A program made the position numbers and the translations under genes. This document shows, in pieces, positions 33,435 through 44,695 of a stretch of 64,000 nucleotides of DNA. Position 1 is the first letter of the stretch. The number at the start of each line of letters is the position of its first letter. Under the pieces are notes generated by a model that was not told the origin of the DNA, ran no database searches, and saw only the letters and a program-made list of their open reading frames with translations. Source of the stretch: Gigaspora rosea (taxonomy: Eukaryota > Glomeromycota > Glomeromycetes > Diversisporales > Gigasporaceae); assembly GCA_003550325.1 (NCBI GenBank), contig QKWP01001074.1, positions 7,501 to 71,500 of the forward strand, read 5' to 3'.

Positions 33435-33839
33435 TAGTGTTATGACCTGTCTCAAAAATCCTGATCTGGGTTACCCACAGATTACCCATCCAGGTGACCC
33501 AGGTGAGTTCTGATAATAGAAAAATTTTGCTACAGTTCACTCACAGGTGAACCATTTGGGTGACCCAGATGAGTTCTGATAAAAAAAAATTCTGCTATGG
33601 GCACTCGCGAGTAAATTTGATCAGTTATGTTTAAATGATTTTATATCAGTTCCAAGATGATAAGCATTTTTATTAGTTGTATCAAAAACAAGATTCAAGT
33701 TGTGAAAAGCTCTAAGGCAATACAAATAAAATTTAATGGTTTTCATATCCGGCCGGGTCAGAAAATTTCAAAATCCAAAATTTTTTTTATGCCGCAGTAA
33801 GTAGATAACCAATCAAATAATGCCATTTTTAACGAGGGT

Positions 33840-34215
33840 GAGTGTATGCATTCGATTTAACTCTAATAGTTTATTTCCGATTTACTCGAATAAAGGTCTC
33901 TTCAGCATTATACTAGCTTACTTCCTTTATGTTTCTTAAGTAAAATTGAAGGGAACTTCTCTATATGTATCTTTTATTGAAGTCAAATTCATTCGTTCAT
34001 TTACATTTGAATTTAATATATGACATATTAACGTGTTGCTTGGCATGTGTTAACGTGTTGTTTAACATGTTACGTGCTATTTAACGATGGTACATGTACT
34101 ATTAAGCCTAACACGTTGACGTGCTATCTAGGACTTTTATAATCTTTATCTCTTAACACATAGTTGTGCTAACACATAAATGTGTTATAAAATTTTTAAA
34201 AAAAAGGGTGAATCA
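33840..34215 (-). repeat. LTR-like fragment inside the 3.9-kb element
   Basis: Shares tttaactctaatagttt, ctagcttacttccttta, gaagggaacttctc and the acgtgtt-rich end with the split LTR at 33189-33434 and 37319-37625, but here without interruption. It serves as the unbroken reference for that LTR. Confidence 0.45.
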
Positions 34216-34759
34216 TCAAGTTTACATGAATTTTGAGATTAAAATTTTAGAATATAATTTAGTGTAGGTAACTCTGTAGCAAATTACTATAAGTTTTTTA
34301 TTATTTTTTTTTTGCGGTAGATGTATTATCGTAAATTAAAAATTTTTCTCATGTTTGCTAAAAATTTTTTACTCAAGCTTATTCATCAAAAATAACAAAG
34401 TTCGGGCATTCTTAGACAAATTTTAAACCCTTTATTTAAAAATTCTTTATTATTTTTTTAATTTTTTAATTTCATCACATCACTAGCAATAACTTTATTA
34501 ACTTCATTTTAACCCAAAAAAAATCACTCTTTGCAACATTTTTGTAGTTCCTATTCACTATACAGTCAAGCGTACCACCTCAGAATCTTAGTAAAAAAAT
34601 GTACTCTTAAATTGGGCGTGCATTTATAAAGAATTATAAGGATGCCATCTTGACATGTCTATGTATTATATAAAATTTTATATAAAATAAAATTCTAATG
34701 AAAAAAATAGCATACGTAAAATCTTTTTTTTAAAAAAACAAATCAAAAGTCATTAGAAA

Positions 34760-35670
34760 AATCAGAAAGTTCAATTCGCTTTCTGGCTGAAGTCATTTCA
34801 GATAGTTTTTAGTGATTACACGCGTATTGATGAACTTATTTCATCTTTGAACATATTCTCATAGTACGAACCTTCAGTATTGAGTTGGATTCATTTAGTT
34901 CTAATAAACGCTTCATTTTTTTCTCAAAAATTTCACAAAGATGGGCGTTTCTCTAAATTTTTATCCCAACATTTTCTCATAAGGTTTACATAACATTGTG
35001 GTGCTTTTTATTAACAGCAGGTCTTAAATCACAATAACAATCAAAAAACAAAGTTGTGACATGAGAGTTTTGATTATACGATACCACATAATGAACTAAA
35101 TGAATAACTCAAAACTTCTGGTGAACTCTGATTTTAATGAAATTATTGAAAGTCCTAAATCAACAATGTATACATTTTTTAAGCTATTTAACAATATATT
35201 TCCACTATGTAAATCCTGATGAATATGTAAGATTATGAGAATTAATTACCTGAAGATCTAATGCAATACATTGCAGTAGACTTAATTTATCTTTCCAATC
35301 CATTTTCGAAATAGTATGTAAATTTTGGTGCAAACTACCATATTGTGCACAAGAATTAGATATACCGAAATATTTTAAAAATATTGGATTGTTAAGTCTG
35401 ATATAACAATAGGCTCTTAACTATTCATTAAAAGAAATACATATTAAAGGTACTAAAATTGTGATATATAAAAATATTTAATGAAGATTACCTCTTTTAT
35501 ACATTCTCCATGATAATTAATTGATTCATGAAGTAATTTAAGTGCAACAGTTCGGTTTAAAGTTTACTTTATTCAAGCCACTCTGCTGCGTATACAGTTG
35601 CAAATCTGCCTTTACCTATCTCTTCAATAATTTTAAAATCATAAGGAATTTACGATAACTGATATTTATC
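34760..35670 (-). pseudogene. Decayed protein kinase (same family as 13033-15604)
   Basis: On the minus strand, with many stops: IGKGRFATVYAAEW (glycine loop) near 35600; MDWKDKLSLLQCIALDLQ near 35290; an HRD-region remnant followed by DLHSGN-like and VDLGLS-like sequence near 35180; and LMRKCWDKNLEKRPS near 34970. The order and wording match the kinase part of the Sel1/kinase gene. The Sel1 part was not seen nearby. It lies wholly within a TIR-bounded element. Confidence 0.7.
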
Positions 35671-35848
35671 GTACAAGTCTTATGTGCTTTTTTGAAAGTT
35701 TATTTGCATAGTATATATGAAAATATATACTCGTGAAAATGAACTATTTCATAAAAAAGCATAACTGAATTTAACTTTACTTTCATTAACTGATGACTGA
35801 TGTTTTAGTCAGATGGTTTAAATTCTTATACGTAGTGGTATTCTTAGG

Positions 35849-36762
35849 TAGTGCTTGAATAAAACTTGATTTTTGAGTTTTTGATTCCGTCAACAAAGTG
35901 ACGAAGCGTTCATTATTGTGAGATCAGATGACTTTATTGCAGATCTACGTGTAATTTGTTTGTTTTCTATTTTGGGTTAGTCAGTTGTTTTTTGCTGGTT
36001 AGATAGTGGTTAGGTGCAGGTTTTTGGGTGTTAATATTATAACTGCATATAATGATTATCAGGTCTAGGGGTATGAAGGAATTTTTTGGCATGTGAATAT
36101 TTGGGGGTGAATAGGAAGACGTTATAAAGGACAACTGCCCAATAGGAAGAAGGGTTATTTTCTGTTTCGCTATCGCTCGCCTTGAAGAGGCTGGCTTTAT
36201 CGTTCCACCTGTGCCCCCCAGTAGTGGAAATAAGGCTCAACGGCTGAGTAGCAGTGCAAGCACCTTCGATAGTGGGTATTAAGGCTCCGCGGCTGAATAA
36301 CAGTACAAGGACCTTCGATAGTCAGTGTTCAGGTTCTGTGGCTGCATAGACAGTGCAATGACCTTAGGAATTTTTTGCAATATACCCGTAGAAGTTCACT
36401 TCTTTCAATGGCTTGATCCTCACTTTTAGCTATATCGACGCCTGATTATGCCATTGTGGTCTGTTTTCCTTTGGTTTAAATAGTGGTTGGTTCGGTGACA
36501 TCGAGGTTATTGTTCAGTTTGTTAGACATGAATGTAGGATGTTATAATCACGAGTGTGAGAGTTGCCTTGGATTGTGGGCTTTAGTAGTATATTTACGGA
36601 TATAAATGTACCTTAAAGGTTAAAGCCTGCTAACGATAGTGAGCCTATTCCCATATGTTTTTTCATCGTATAACAATGAAGTCTTCTGATCGAGCAATAA
36701 TAATTCGATTGTCCGAAATCAAAAACTTAAAATCAAGTTTTACTCGATTTTGCCGAGCACTA
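35849..36762. mobile_element. TIR element, 914 bp, nested
   Basis: Ends TAGTGCTTGAATAAAACTTG and, on the other strand, TAGTGCTCGGCAAAATCGAG, converging further in on aaaacttgatttt.agttttt. No clear 8-bp duplication. It includes a 49-bp tandem repeat, three units, at about 36225-36372 (core taaggctc.gcggctga). A 67-codon minus-strand frame at 36037-36240 has no recognisable domain. Confidence 0.6.
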
Positions 36763-37180
36763 GACTAATTTGGCTATTACTTATAAAAATTTTTACATAT
36801 ATAAAAAAACCTCTAGGCAGCCGGGTCTAAAAATTTTTCAAATGTTATGTAAACCAGTAAATTTTATTTGTATCGCCTAACATATAATAACTTCACTCTT
36901 TTAATAAAACTAATCATCTGCCATGATTACCTTGTACACTTTTACTAATTATTTTCATCATATAAATTAAGATATTTCTAAACGCAAAAATTAAGTCTTG
37001 AAGAAATCTCATTTCAGAATAGGATGAAATTCACAAGTTAATAAACTTATTATAAAGCATTTTTAGGTTTAACTATGATAGTAATCATATTTATCGCTTT
37101 TGAATAATGGTCAAATTTGTTGTAAAGAATAAATTGTATTACTTCATATAAGAATCTATACAAATAGGCAAATAGATTTA
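36763..37180. other. Interior of the 3.9-kb DNA element
   Basis: AT-rich, no gene recognised. The last about 130 bp before 37318 hold caggtcacctg/gggtgaccc repeats belonging to the element end. Confidence 0.3.
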
Positions 37181-37318
37181 TGCACAGATTATGATATTGC
37201 AGATATAGATGACCTGCAAGTGATCCGTGGATTGACTACTCGGATAGCTATAATTTTAACAGGTCACCTGAGTCACCTGCGGGTGACCCAGGTTAGGCCT
37301 ACCTGGGTCAGAACACTA

Positions 37319-37625
37319 TATTATGGTAATTTATAAATGAAGGAAAATCTCTGTCTTTATTCAGATAAAAAAAACTTCACTTTATATACATTTAAAAATT
37401 ATAATACAGTACATAGTGATGTTAATACATTTAGGTATTAGCACATATAGGTGTTTAGATATATGTGTTAACACATCTGAATGTTCTTTTAGGACCTAAG
37501 CACATAATTATAAACCTACCACATTCAGGTAGTAATAGAGCCTTAATGAAATAATTTTTACCTTTATACATAAAGGTGCTAACGCATTAATGCATTTATC
37601 TAATTTTACTAAAAGGGGAAATCAT
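37319..37625 (-). repeat. LTR fragment of the second gypsy element, part 2
   Basis: Resumes the LTR interrupted at 33435: gaaggaaaatctctgtc parallels gaagggaacttctc of the unbroken copy, and the end ggtgctaacgcattaatgc parallels tgtgctaacacataaatgt. Confidence 0.45.
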
Positions 37626-38231
37626 AAGTGATAAATCAAGTAATGACAAATTCCATCTGATTTTTAATGGAATTTTAATAAAATGTATATAGAAAAACAA
37701 ATATTACTAAATTGGGATCAACAGGTTTTAGTAAAAATTTTTAAAATTCAAGCCATAGTCACAAATTAATGTTTTTGCCAATATTTGAATCATCATTTTT
37801 AGCCTGTGACAGTACCTAAATACTTCTATTTTCAGATTATCTTTCTATTAAAGTGACTATTACATATGGCTTGTATTATCAAAATACTTATAAACCCTTT
37901 TCAGGTCAAAATTCTATAGTTTTCAAGTAAAAATATAGTATTTTAAAAATTTTTTATTACATTATGATACATTTATTAATATTAGCGCAAATTATTGAAT
38001 ATGTTATTGCAAAAGTCTAATTTATATCCTGTCGTATTTCTTACTAAGCTTATTAGCTGTAAGAGCAGCTTTTTGTTAAATTTTAGTATAAACTAAACAC
38101 ATCAGACATATTGGTTGCAAAATTTTAATAGTGCTGACAAATTATTACAAAGATTTTGTAAAACAATCATTATGATATTAAGATAGCTCTTATTAAAAAC
38201 CATTCAGCCCATTTTTAACAGCATATGGAAA
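37626..38231. other. AT-rich stretch
   Basis: No gene, palindrome or array recognised. Confidence 0.3.
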
Positions 38232-39755
38232 AGGATGAAAAGTTAGTTAGCATTTAATATTTAGTGATTCATTTTTATTCGCGTTTATTTATTTATTTTT
38301 TTTTAATTTTTTTACTTTATTATTATTATTATTTTCGCTTTTTTTTTATTAATTGATAAATGGATAGCGGTTCTAAAATGACAAATGACATTTCACGATT
38401 CACGAATAACACATACCAATTGAGAATCAATATAAATTCAGAAATGATGGGAACATTATATTAACACATGCCAATTGATAATCAACATAAATTCAGAAAT
38501 GATGCGGGAACATTATAATAATAAGGGGGTTTCAGAATTAAAATTCGTAAATCTTATTTCGATAAAACAAGAAGAAATGTACAAATCTTATTTATTTTTT
38601 AATTAAAAAATACACTTATTTATATGATCTTCATTATTATAAATTATTTTATTGTTAATCGATACTGCTTCTAATATCGGTTTATTATTATTATTAAATA
38701 GTTTGTTGATCTGCATAATAAAAAAATTGTTACTTATTTCGTCAAATGGGAGTCTCTAAACTCCCCCATTTCATTTTCCGATTTCAAAATTTGATACACA
38801 AATAAGGTTTTTTAAACTATTATTTATTTCCGAAATACGCCTAGATCTCTTTGTCTGGCCACTAATGATACCTGACGAATACGTAAGTTAGAATAGAATG
38901 TACAAAGTACAAACTTCATTCATAAATCATTTTTTTATATTAACAATATAGAGTTATTATTTGATTGATGCATTATAATATAAATATCTTATCCGGATAT
39001 AACCGTTATTCTTTTATTGAATAGGATCCGGTTATTAGATTTTGTTAAAGGTTACAACCTTTCGGATAAAGAGTTATCCGGGTACGAGCATTAACACCAA
39101 TAAGATAATCAAAAGTATGGTATTATAATGATCGGCAAGTTATATACATTTTCAGCATATGGGCGGATTTTGGAAATTTGGGGATGTTTTCGAATAAGAT
39201 CTACCATAAACACTGTGATTATTGCGAATTTGCGTTACATTAAATTCACGTTTATTGGTTGATTTATTTAAAACAATAGTTACAATAGTAAAAGTGCTGA
39301 ATCTTTTTACGAGGCCTCAGGGTTTGTTTTTTAATATTGTGGCTTGAAATCTCATATTTACGTGCAACAAGACCCAAAGTTTAAAGAACCCAAAAAAAAA
39401 CCTAGTATAGGCATAACTTTTACTAGTGACAATGCCAAAGGTTTCGTCATGTAAAAATAAGGGGCTATGAGGATATCGATATGTTTATAAATTTGTTATG
39501 ATTATCCAAAATTTTCTATTGGTTAATCTATTTTTAGATATTACGAAAATCACATTCAAATTCATGTGACATACAGTATCTGATTTTCCAAAATCCTCCC
39601 ATATGGTAAACAGGAAATACTACGTTGAATCTTCTGATTGGTCAATAGCGTGACGGACGGACATTTGTGTTTAATATAATAGATTTTTTGGCTAAGCCGA
39701 CTAAGCTGATAAAATTTTATCGGCTTGGTTGGTCGAAAAATTTTGATCGACCAGG
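38232..39755 (-). mobile_element. Left arm of a large inverted repeat; truncated hAT-like element
   Basis: Reverse complement of 40898-42690, ending in the same terminal sequence (ccaggatcacta). It matches the right-hand element through tccggatataaccgttattc, the ATTATT runs and tagttagcatttaatattta, but lacks a counterpart for 42690-44165. An insertion of about 270 bp (41535-41805) is present only in the other arm. Confidence 0.7.
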
Positions 39756-40639
39756 ATCACTATTCCTGTCCAAAAACACGGAAAGTGTACATTTTATGTA
39801 ATTTTTTGCATATTTTTACGTATGTTTCTGTGTTCAGCTTCCATATTTTCCGAAAAATTTTTTTCTTAGGGGCAGGTGTTCCAGAAATTATGATAACAGC
39901 TGCAATATAAAAATATTTAGGATTAAATCTATTCCTGTCAGAGATCCGCATTCACCAACAATTCACCGACAACTCATTTAATCAGCATTACGCAAAGTGA
40001 CAATTTATATCTGCAACTAATAAAATACTGATCTTAACTCTATGTGATGTTAACTAAACGAACTTTCGAAGTGAGCAAAACTGAACCAAAATATATTGGG
40101 ACCAAAACACATTACAAGAACAGAGCATTTACTTTATTCTATTATGAGTTTATTCATATTTAGTTAGCTTGGATAACTCAATCCGGATTCTCAATTCGGG
40201 TGTGTTTACCTGGATATTATCCGGGTATGCTCGTCCGGATAGCTGAGTTCACAACCCGGATATCCGATTATCTGCGGATAACCTATACATGCGAGCCTAA
40301 ATTGCCTATCTTAATAAAAAAGTAAGTACGGATTTAGGCAGCCGGAATTAGTCTTATATAGTGCCAAAATTAATTTTCATATTTGCCGAAATTATTGCCA
40401 AAATTTTTTGAACTCTTTTCATCGAAATACATCATATAGTATAATTATTTTTCGGAGGGCTTCACATAAAGAATTTAGCAATGTTTGCCGAAAATACTTT
40501 TTCAAAAATAATTTAGGAACACATGTATAGGATAACCGGGTAATACTCAACTCGGATACCAGCACTAAGTTACTGTAATTACCACCAATTATAGTGAAGT
40601 TGAAACTTTTTGCGATAATAACACCGGTTATATTAAATA
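39756..40639. other. Spacer between the inverted arms
   Basis: Contains cgggtatgctcgtccggatag-type short inverted motifs near 40190-40290. A 90-codon minus-strand frame at 40419-40691 is without recognisable domain. The last part runs into the segmental duplication. Confidence 0.35.
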
Positions 40640-42734
40640 CTATATGCCGAGAATGAAGTGCAACGATGGATATAATTTGATGACAAATCAAGCATCCGAT
40701 TGGATAATTATTTGTGCGCTACGTATATGAAACGACTTATACCTTGTTTTACTCGCTTTATTTATTATTGATTTGCGCATTGTTGTTATTTTTCTAATTG
40801 ACATCAGAGATTTTGTTAGACCTAATTTATTTGAATTAGTGCAAATATGAAGCTTGCGGTTATAACAGTTTACTCTATTACTACCACATCATAAAAGTAG
40901 TGATCCTGGTCGATCAAAATTTTTCGACCAACCAAGCCGATAAAATTTTATCAGCTTAGTCGGCTTAGCCAAAAAATCTATTATATTAAACACAAACGTC
41001 CGTCCGTCACGCTATTGACCAATCAGAAGATTCAACGTAGTATTTCCTGATTACCATATGGGCGGATTTTGGAAAATCAAATACTGTATGTCACATGAAT
41101 TTGAATGTGATTTTCGTATTATCTAAAAATAGATTAACCAATAGAAAATTTTGGATAATCATAACAAATTTATAAACATAATCGATATACTCATGGCCCC
41201 TTATTTTTACATGGCGAAACCTTTGGCATTGTCACTAGTAAAAGTTATGCCTATACTAGGTTCTTTTTGGGTTCTTTAAACTTTGGGTCTTGCTGCACGT
41301 AAATGAGAATTTCAAGCCACAATATTAAAAAACAAACCCTGAGGCCTCGTAAAAAGATTCAGCACTTTTACTATTGTAACTATTGTTTTAAATATATCAA
41401 CCAATAAACGTGAATTTAATGTAACCCAAATTCGCAATAATCACAGTGTTTATTTATCTGATTGGTAGATCTTATTCGAAAACATCCCCAAATTTCCAAA
41501 ATCCGCCCATATGCCGATCATTATAATACCATACTCTTGATTATTGGCCGGAGCGTAGAGTGATACAAAAATTACCTTCCTGATGTGCTTCAATTGTAAA
41601 AATCTTGACAAATTTTACTTTTTTGATATACTTGCATATATATGATGTAAATCTTATCAGAAATGGAATTTAAAAATTTTTTGTCTGTCCGCACGCGTGT
41701 CTATATTTGTGCTTTAATGTTACCAACATATGCATATTAACGCGTTTGTGTAATATGATGAACATCATATGATGTGCACCGGACATATAATGCTATGCAT
41801 TAGCCTAGTCTTATTGGTGTTAGTGCTCGTACCCGGATAACTCTTTATCCGAAAGGTTGTAACCTTTAACAAAATCTAATAACCGGATCCTATTCAATAA
41901 AAGAATAACGGTTATATCCGGATAAGATATTTATATTATAATGCATCAATCAAATAAAGTAACTCTATATTGTTAATATAAAAAAAATGATTTATGCATG
42001 AAGTTTGTACTTTGTACATTCTATTCTAACTTACGTATTCGTCAGGTATCATTAGTGTCCAGACAAAGAGATCTAGGCGTATTTCGGAAATAAATAATAG
42101 TTTAAAAAACCTTATTTGTTTATCAAAATTTTGAAATCGGAAAATGAAATGGGGGTGTTTAGCGACTCCCATTTGACGACATAAGTAAAAATTTTTTTAT
42201 TATGCAGATCAACAAACTATTTAATAATAATAATAAACCGATATTAGAAGCAGTATCGATTAACAATAAAATAATTTATAATAATGAAGATCATATAAAT
42301 AAGTGTATTTTTTAATTAAAAAATAAATAAGATTTGTACATCTCTTCTTGTTTTATCGAAATAAGATTTACGAATTTTAATTCTGAAACCCCCTTATTAT
42401 TATAATGTTCCCGCATCATTTCTGAATTTATGTTGATTATCAATTGGCATGTGTTAATATAATGTTTCCATCATTTCTGAATTTATATTGATTCTCAATT
42501 GGTATGTGTTATTCGTGAATCGTGAAATGTCATTTGTCATTTTAGAACCGCTATCCATTTATCAATTATTAACAAAAAACCGAAAATAATAATAATAATA
42601 AAGTAAAAAAATTAAAAATAAATAAATAAATAAATAAATAAACGCGAATAAAAATGAATCACTAAATATTAAATGCTAACTTTCATCCATTAAAGGAATA
42701 CATTCGAATATTCATATTTATTTTAACAATGTAA

Positions 42735-42827
42735 TTAATAATTTTTGCATTCCCCGCGTAGAACACATCGCATTTGTTGTTCGGCAACAGCAGGAATCTG
42801 GTCGGGTGTCTTGTCTAACCCGAATCT
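42735..42827 (-). pseudogene. Possible terminal exon fragment, counterpart of 19437-19529
   Basis: A 30-codon frame from RFGLDKTPDQIPAVAEQQ to ECKNY-stop, preceded on the minus strand by an acceptor-like ttcttattag. The homologous segment at 19437 is open too. It is within the hAT-like element and might be the end of a former element gene. Confidence 0.3.
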
Positions 42828-43392
42828 AATAAGAAGATAATTACTAATTTTTTTTTTTTAAAAAAAACCAAATTTATCTTTTCCAGGTTTTCATGACCGT
42901 CTTGCTCAGCCTTGTGGTAGCACAGATTATTCGTAAAATTTTCGACATAACAAACTTGCATCCCCAAGTTATTCATATCTTGTTTAGGCATGAGCAGTTC
43001 TTCTGTTACGCCAATATAAAGAACCTAGCTTGAATTTCGGGTTACACTGAAGATCAGAATTTTTTAGTATTTAAACATTCATTATAACGAATTTCACGAG
43101 TCACGAAGTCACATCCTTGTTCAATAAAGCGTAAAAAAAAAAAAAAGATGAAACAATATAAGAATTATCTTTATAAATATCAATGAAAAAGATCATTGCA
43201 AATATAAATGTAATTATTAATAAGTAATTATTCTATGGTCTCATGATCTGTGAGAATCGAGAAAGAACAAGTTTCAATTCAGAATGGAAGTAAATTCAGA
43301 AATGACTCGAACAATAATAGTATAGAATAATCCTTTTATCACGCAGCGTTCAACTTGCGCTTTTCTTATTGTATTCCGTACCGTGTAAAGTA

Positions 43393-43493
43393 TAGAGATG
43401 GGAAAAATGCGCGCATTTTATAATAACATGCGCATGAATGCGCATTAATGCGCACAATTAAGGAATCATGCGCACGCATGAAACCCATCTCTA
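43393..43493. mobile_element. hAT-like mini-MITE, 101 bp
   Basis: Ends TAGAGATGGG and CCCATCTCTA, perfect 8-bp duplication gtaaagta (43385-43392, 43494-43501). The centre is a string of tgcgca/atgcgc motifs. Confidence 0.88.
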
Positions 43494-43872
43494 GTAAAGT
43501 ATGTAAAAGAAAAATAAAATAAATGCTTACTGTACAAGTATGTATGCATATATATAATTTAATAATTATTATTGCAGTATATACTTACAAAAAACTGAAA
43601 GCCAGTGTAAGTTTAAAGTGTAATTTATTTATATCGACCTATTAAATAATATAATAAACAAACGAAATATTAAAATCATGTTCTTATTTAAAATACATTA
43701 AATTTATGATGTTGACAAGTTTTACACCGGGTGATGCTAGTTTTAAATAAATCATAATTTGATCAAAACAACTTGCAATAATTCTCTTGGTATTGTTGTG
43801 AATAAAACCCAATTAGAAAATATCTTACTATATATAATTATGCGATTCAAAAAATTAAAAACTAAGCGGTCC

Positions 43873-44053
43873 CGGTCATTACACCGACAATCAATTCATG
43901 GAAAAGTTCATCGACAAAAGTAATTCTGGTATTGTCATTAGGTTCAGGTTTGGAATTAAAGTTAAGGATAGTGCAATTTTTAAAAGCTTAGTAATGAAAT
44001 GACCTGTCAGTAAACTAATTGTCAGTGAACTGATTGTCGGTCGGTGAAATGAC
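43873..44053. mobile_element. TIR MITE, about 180 bp
   Basis: Ends tcattacaccgacaatcaat and, at the right, gattgtcggtcggtgaaatga. It accounts for the minus-strand frame at 43891-44094, which I do not regard as a gene. Confidence 0.6.
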
Positions 44054-44695
44054 AAGAACCAGTTACCAAGAGTTTCATAAGTCAAGTTGGCCATACTATT
44101 TTTGAGAAAATCTTTTTTTTATAAAACCGGCTAGCCGATTTTTTTAATTTCGGCCAGGATCACTACATAAAAGAGCTGATGATGTATTGGTTATTCAATT
44201 TGGTCATGCATGTGCTAAAGCTTCGCATCTTCCGTTTTTGGCTTTGTGTGACAGCGTCGCACAATTGCCTTATTTGGTAATGTGCCCGACCATAGTAAAT
44301 TAGAGTAGCATAGTAGATAGTATTAAGTTAAATTGCTTACGCTGCCGGATAACTTCTTTCTCAAAATACGCATAAATAGCATTCTAATTTGACTGTAATA
44401 AAGTTATTAGTTATTCTTTTAAAGACATTATAAGGATTAAATTCTCACTGAATGCTTAAGTTTTATATAGTATTTAAATATTTTTGATTTTTTCTTATTA
44501 ATTAATATTCTCTTACCTATCCGTTTAATACTTCATAATCCTATTGTTATAAAATAATTCAATCATCTCTTTATATTTAACTAAATTCATATTCATATCA
44601 TCACTTGAGTTCGTGACATAGACATATATACATAAGCTATTTTGCTAATCCCTTCCTTTTTACAATAGTAGTAACTCGCTCTTCTGAACATCAAA

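Larger units (their letters stand above)
33435..37318. mobile_element. DNA element with TAGTGTT ends, 3.9 kb, carrying a kinase pseudogene
   Basis: Ends TAGTGTTATGACC and, on the other strand from the right, TAGTGTTCTGACC, each with subterminal copies of gggtgacccagg/caggtgacc. No clean target duplication (tttattag / tattatgg). Inside are another LTR fragment (about 33840-34215), a minus-strand kinase pseudogene and a smaller TIR element. No transposase was recognised. The LTR-like sequence on either side can be joined across it. Confidence 0.5.
40898..44165. mobile_element. hAT-like element, 3.27 kb, perfect 8-bp target duplication
   Basis: Ends TAGTGATCCTGG and CCAGGATCACTA; cataaaag on both sides (40890-40897 and 44166-44173). 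Copy 1 of the duplication shows the empty site near 12590-12605 (accacatcatataagagctg). Its left 1.8 kb is inversely repeated at 38232-39755. It carries two further MITEs and the exon-like fragment at 42735-42827. No transposase was recognised, so it is probably non-autonomous or decayed. Confidence 0.88.

Noticed and set aside
33750..36840. Direct repeat around gccgggtc(a/t) as possible LTR pair
   Set aside because: Similarity covers only about 25 bases with mismatches and has no LTR-type ends.
39725..39951. Overlapping frames on both strands of 61 and 63 residues
   Set aside because: Same DNA read on both strands at an element boundary; no domain.
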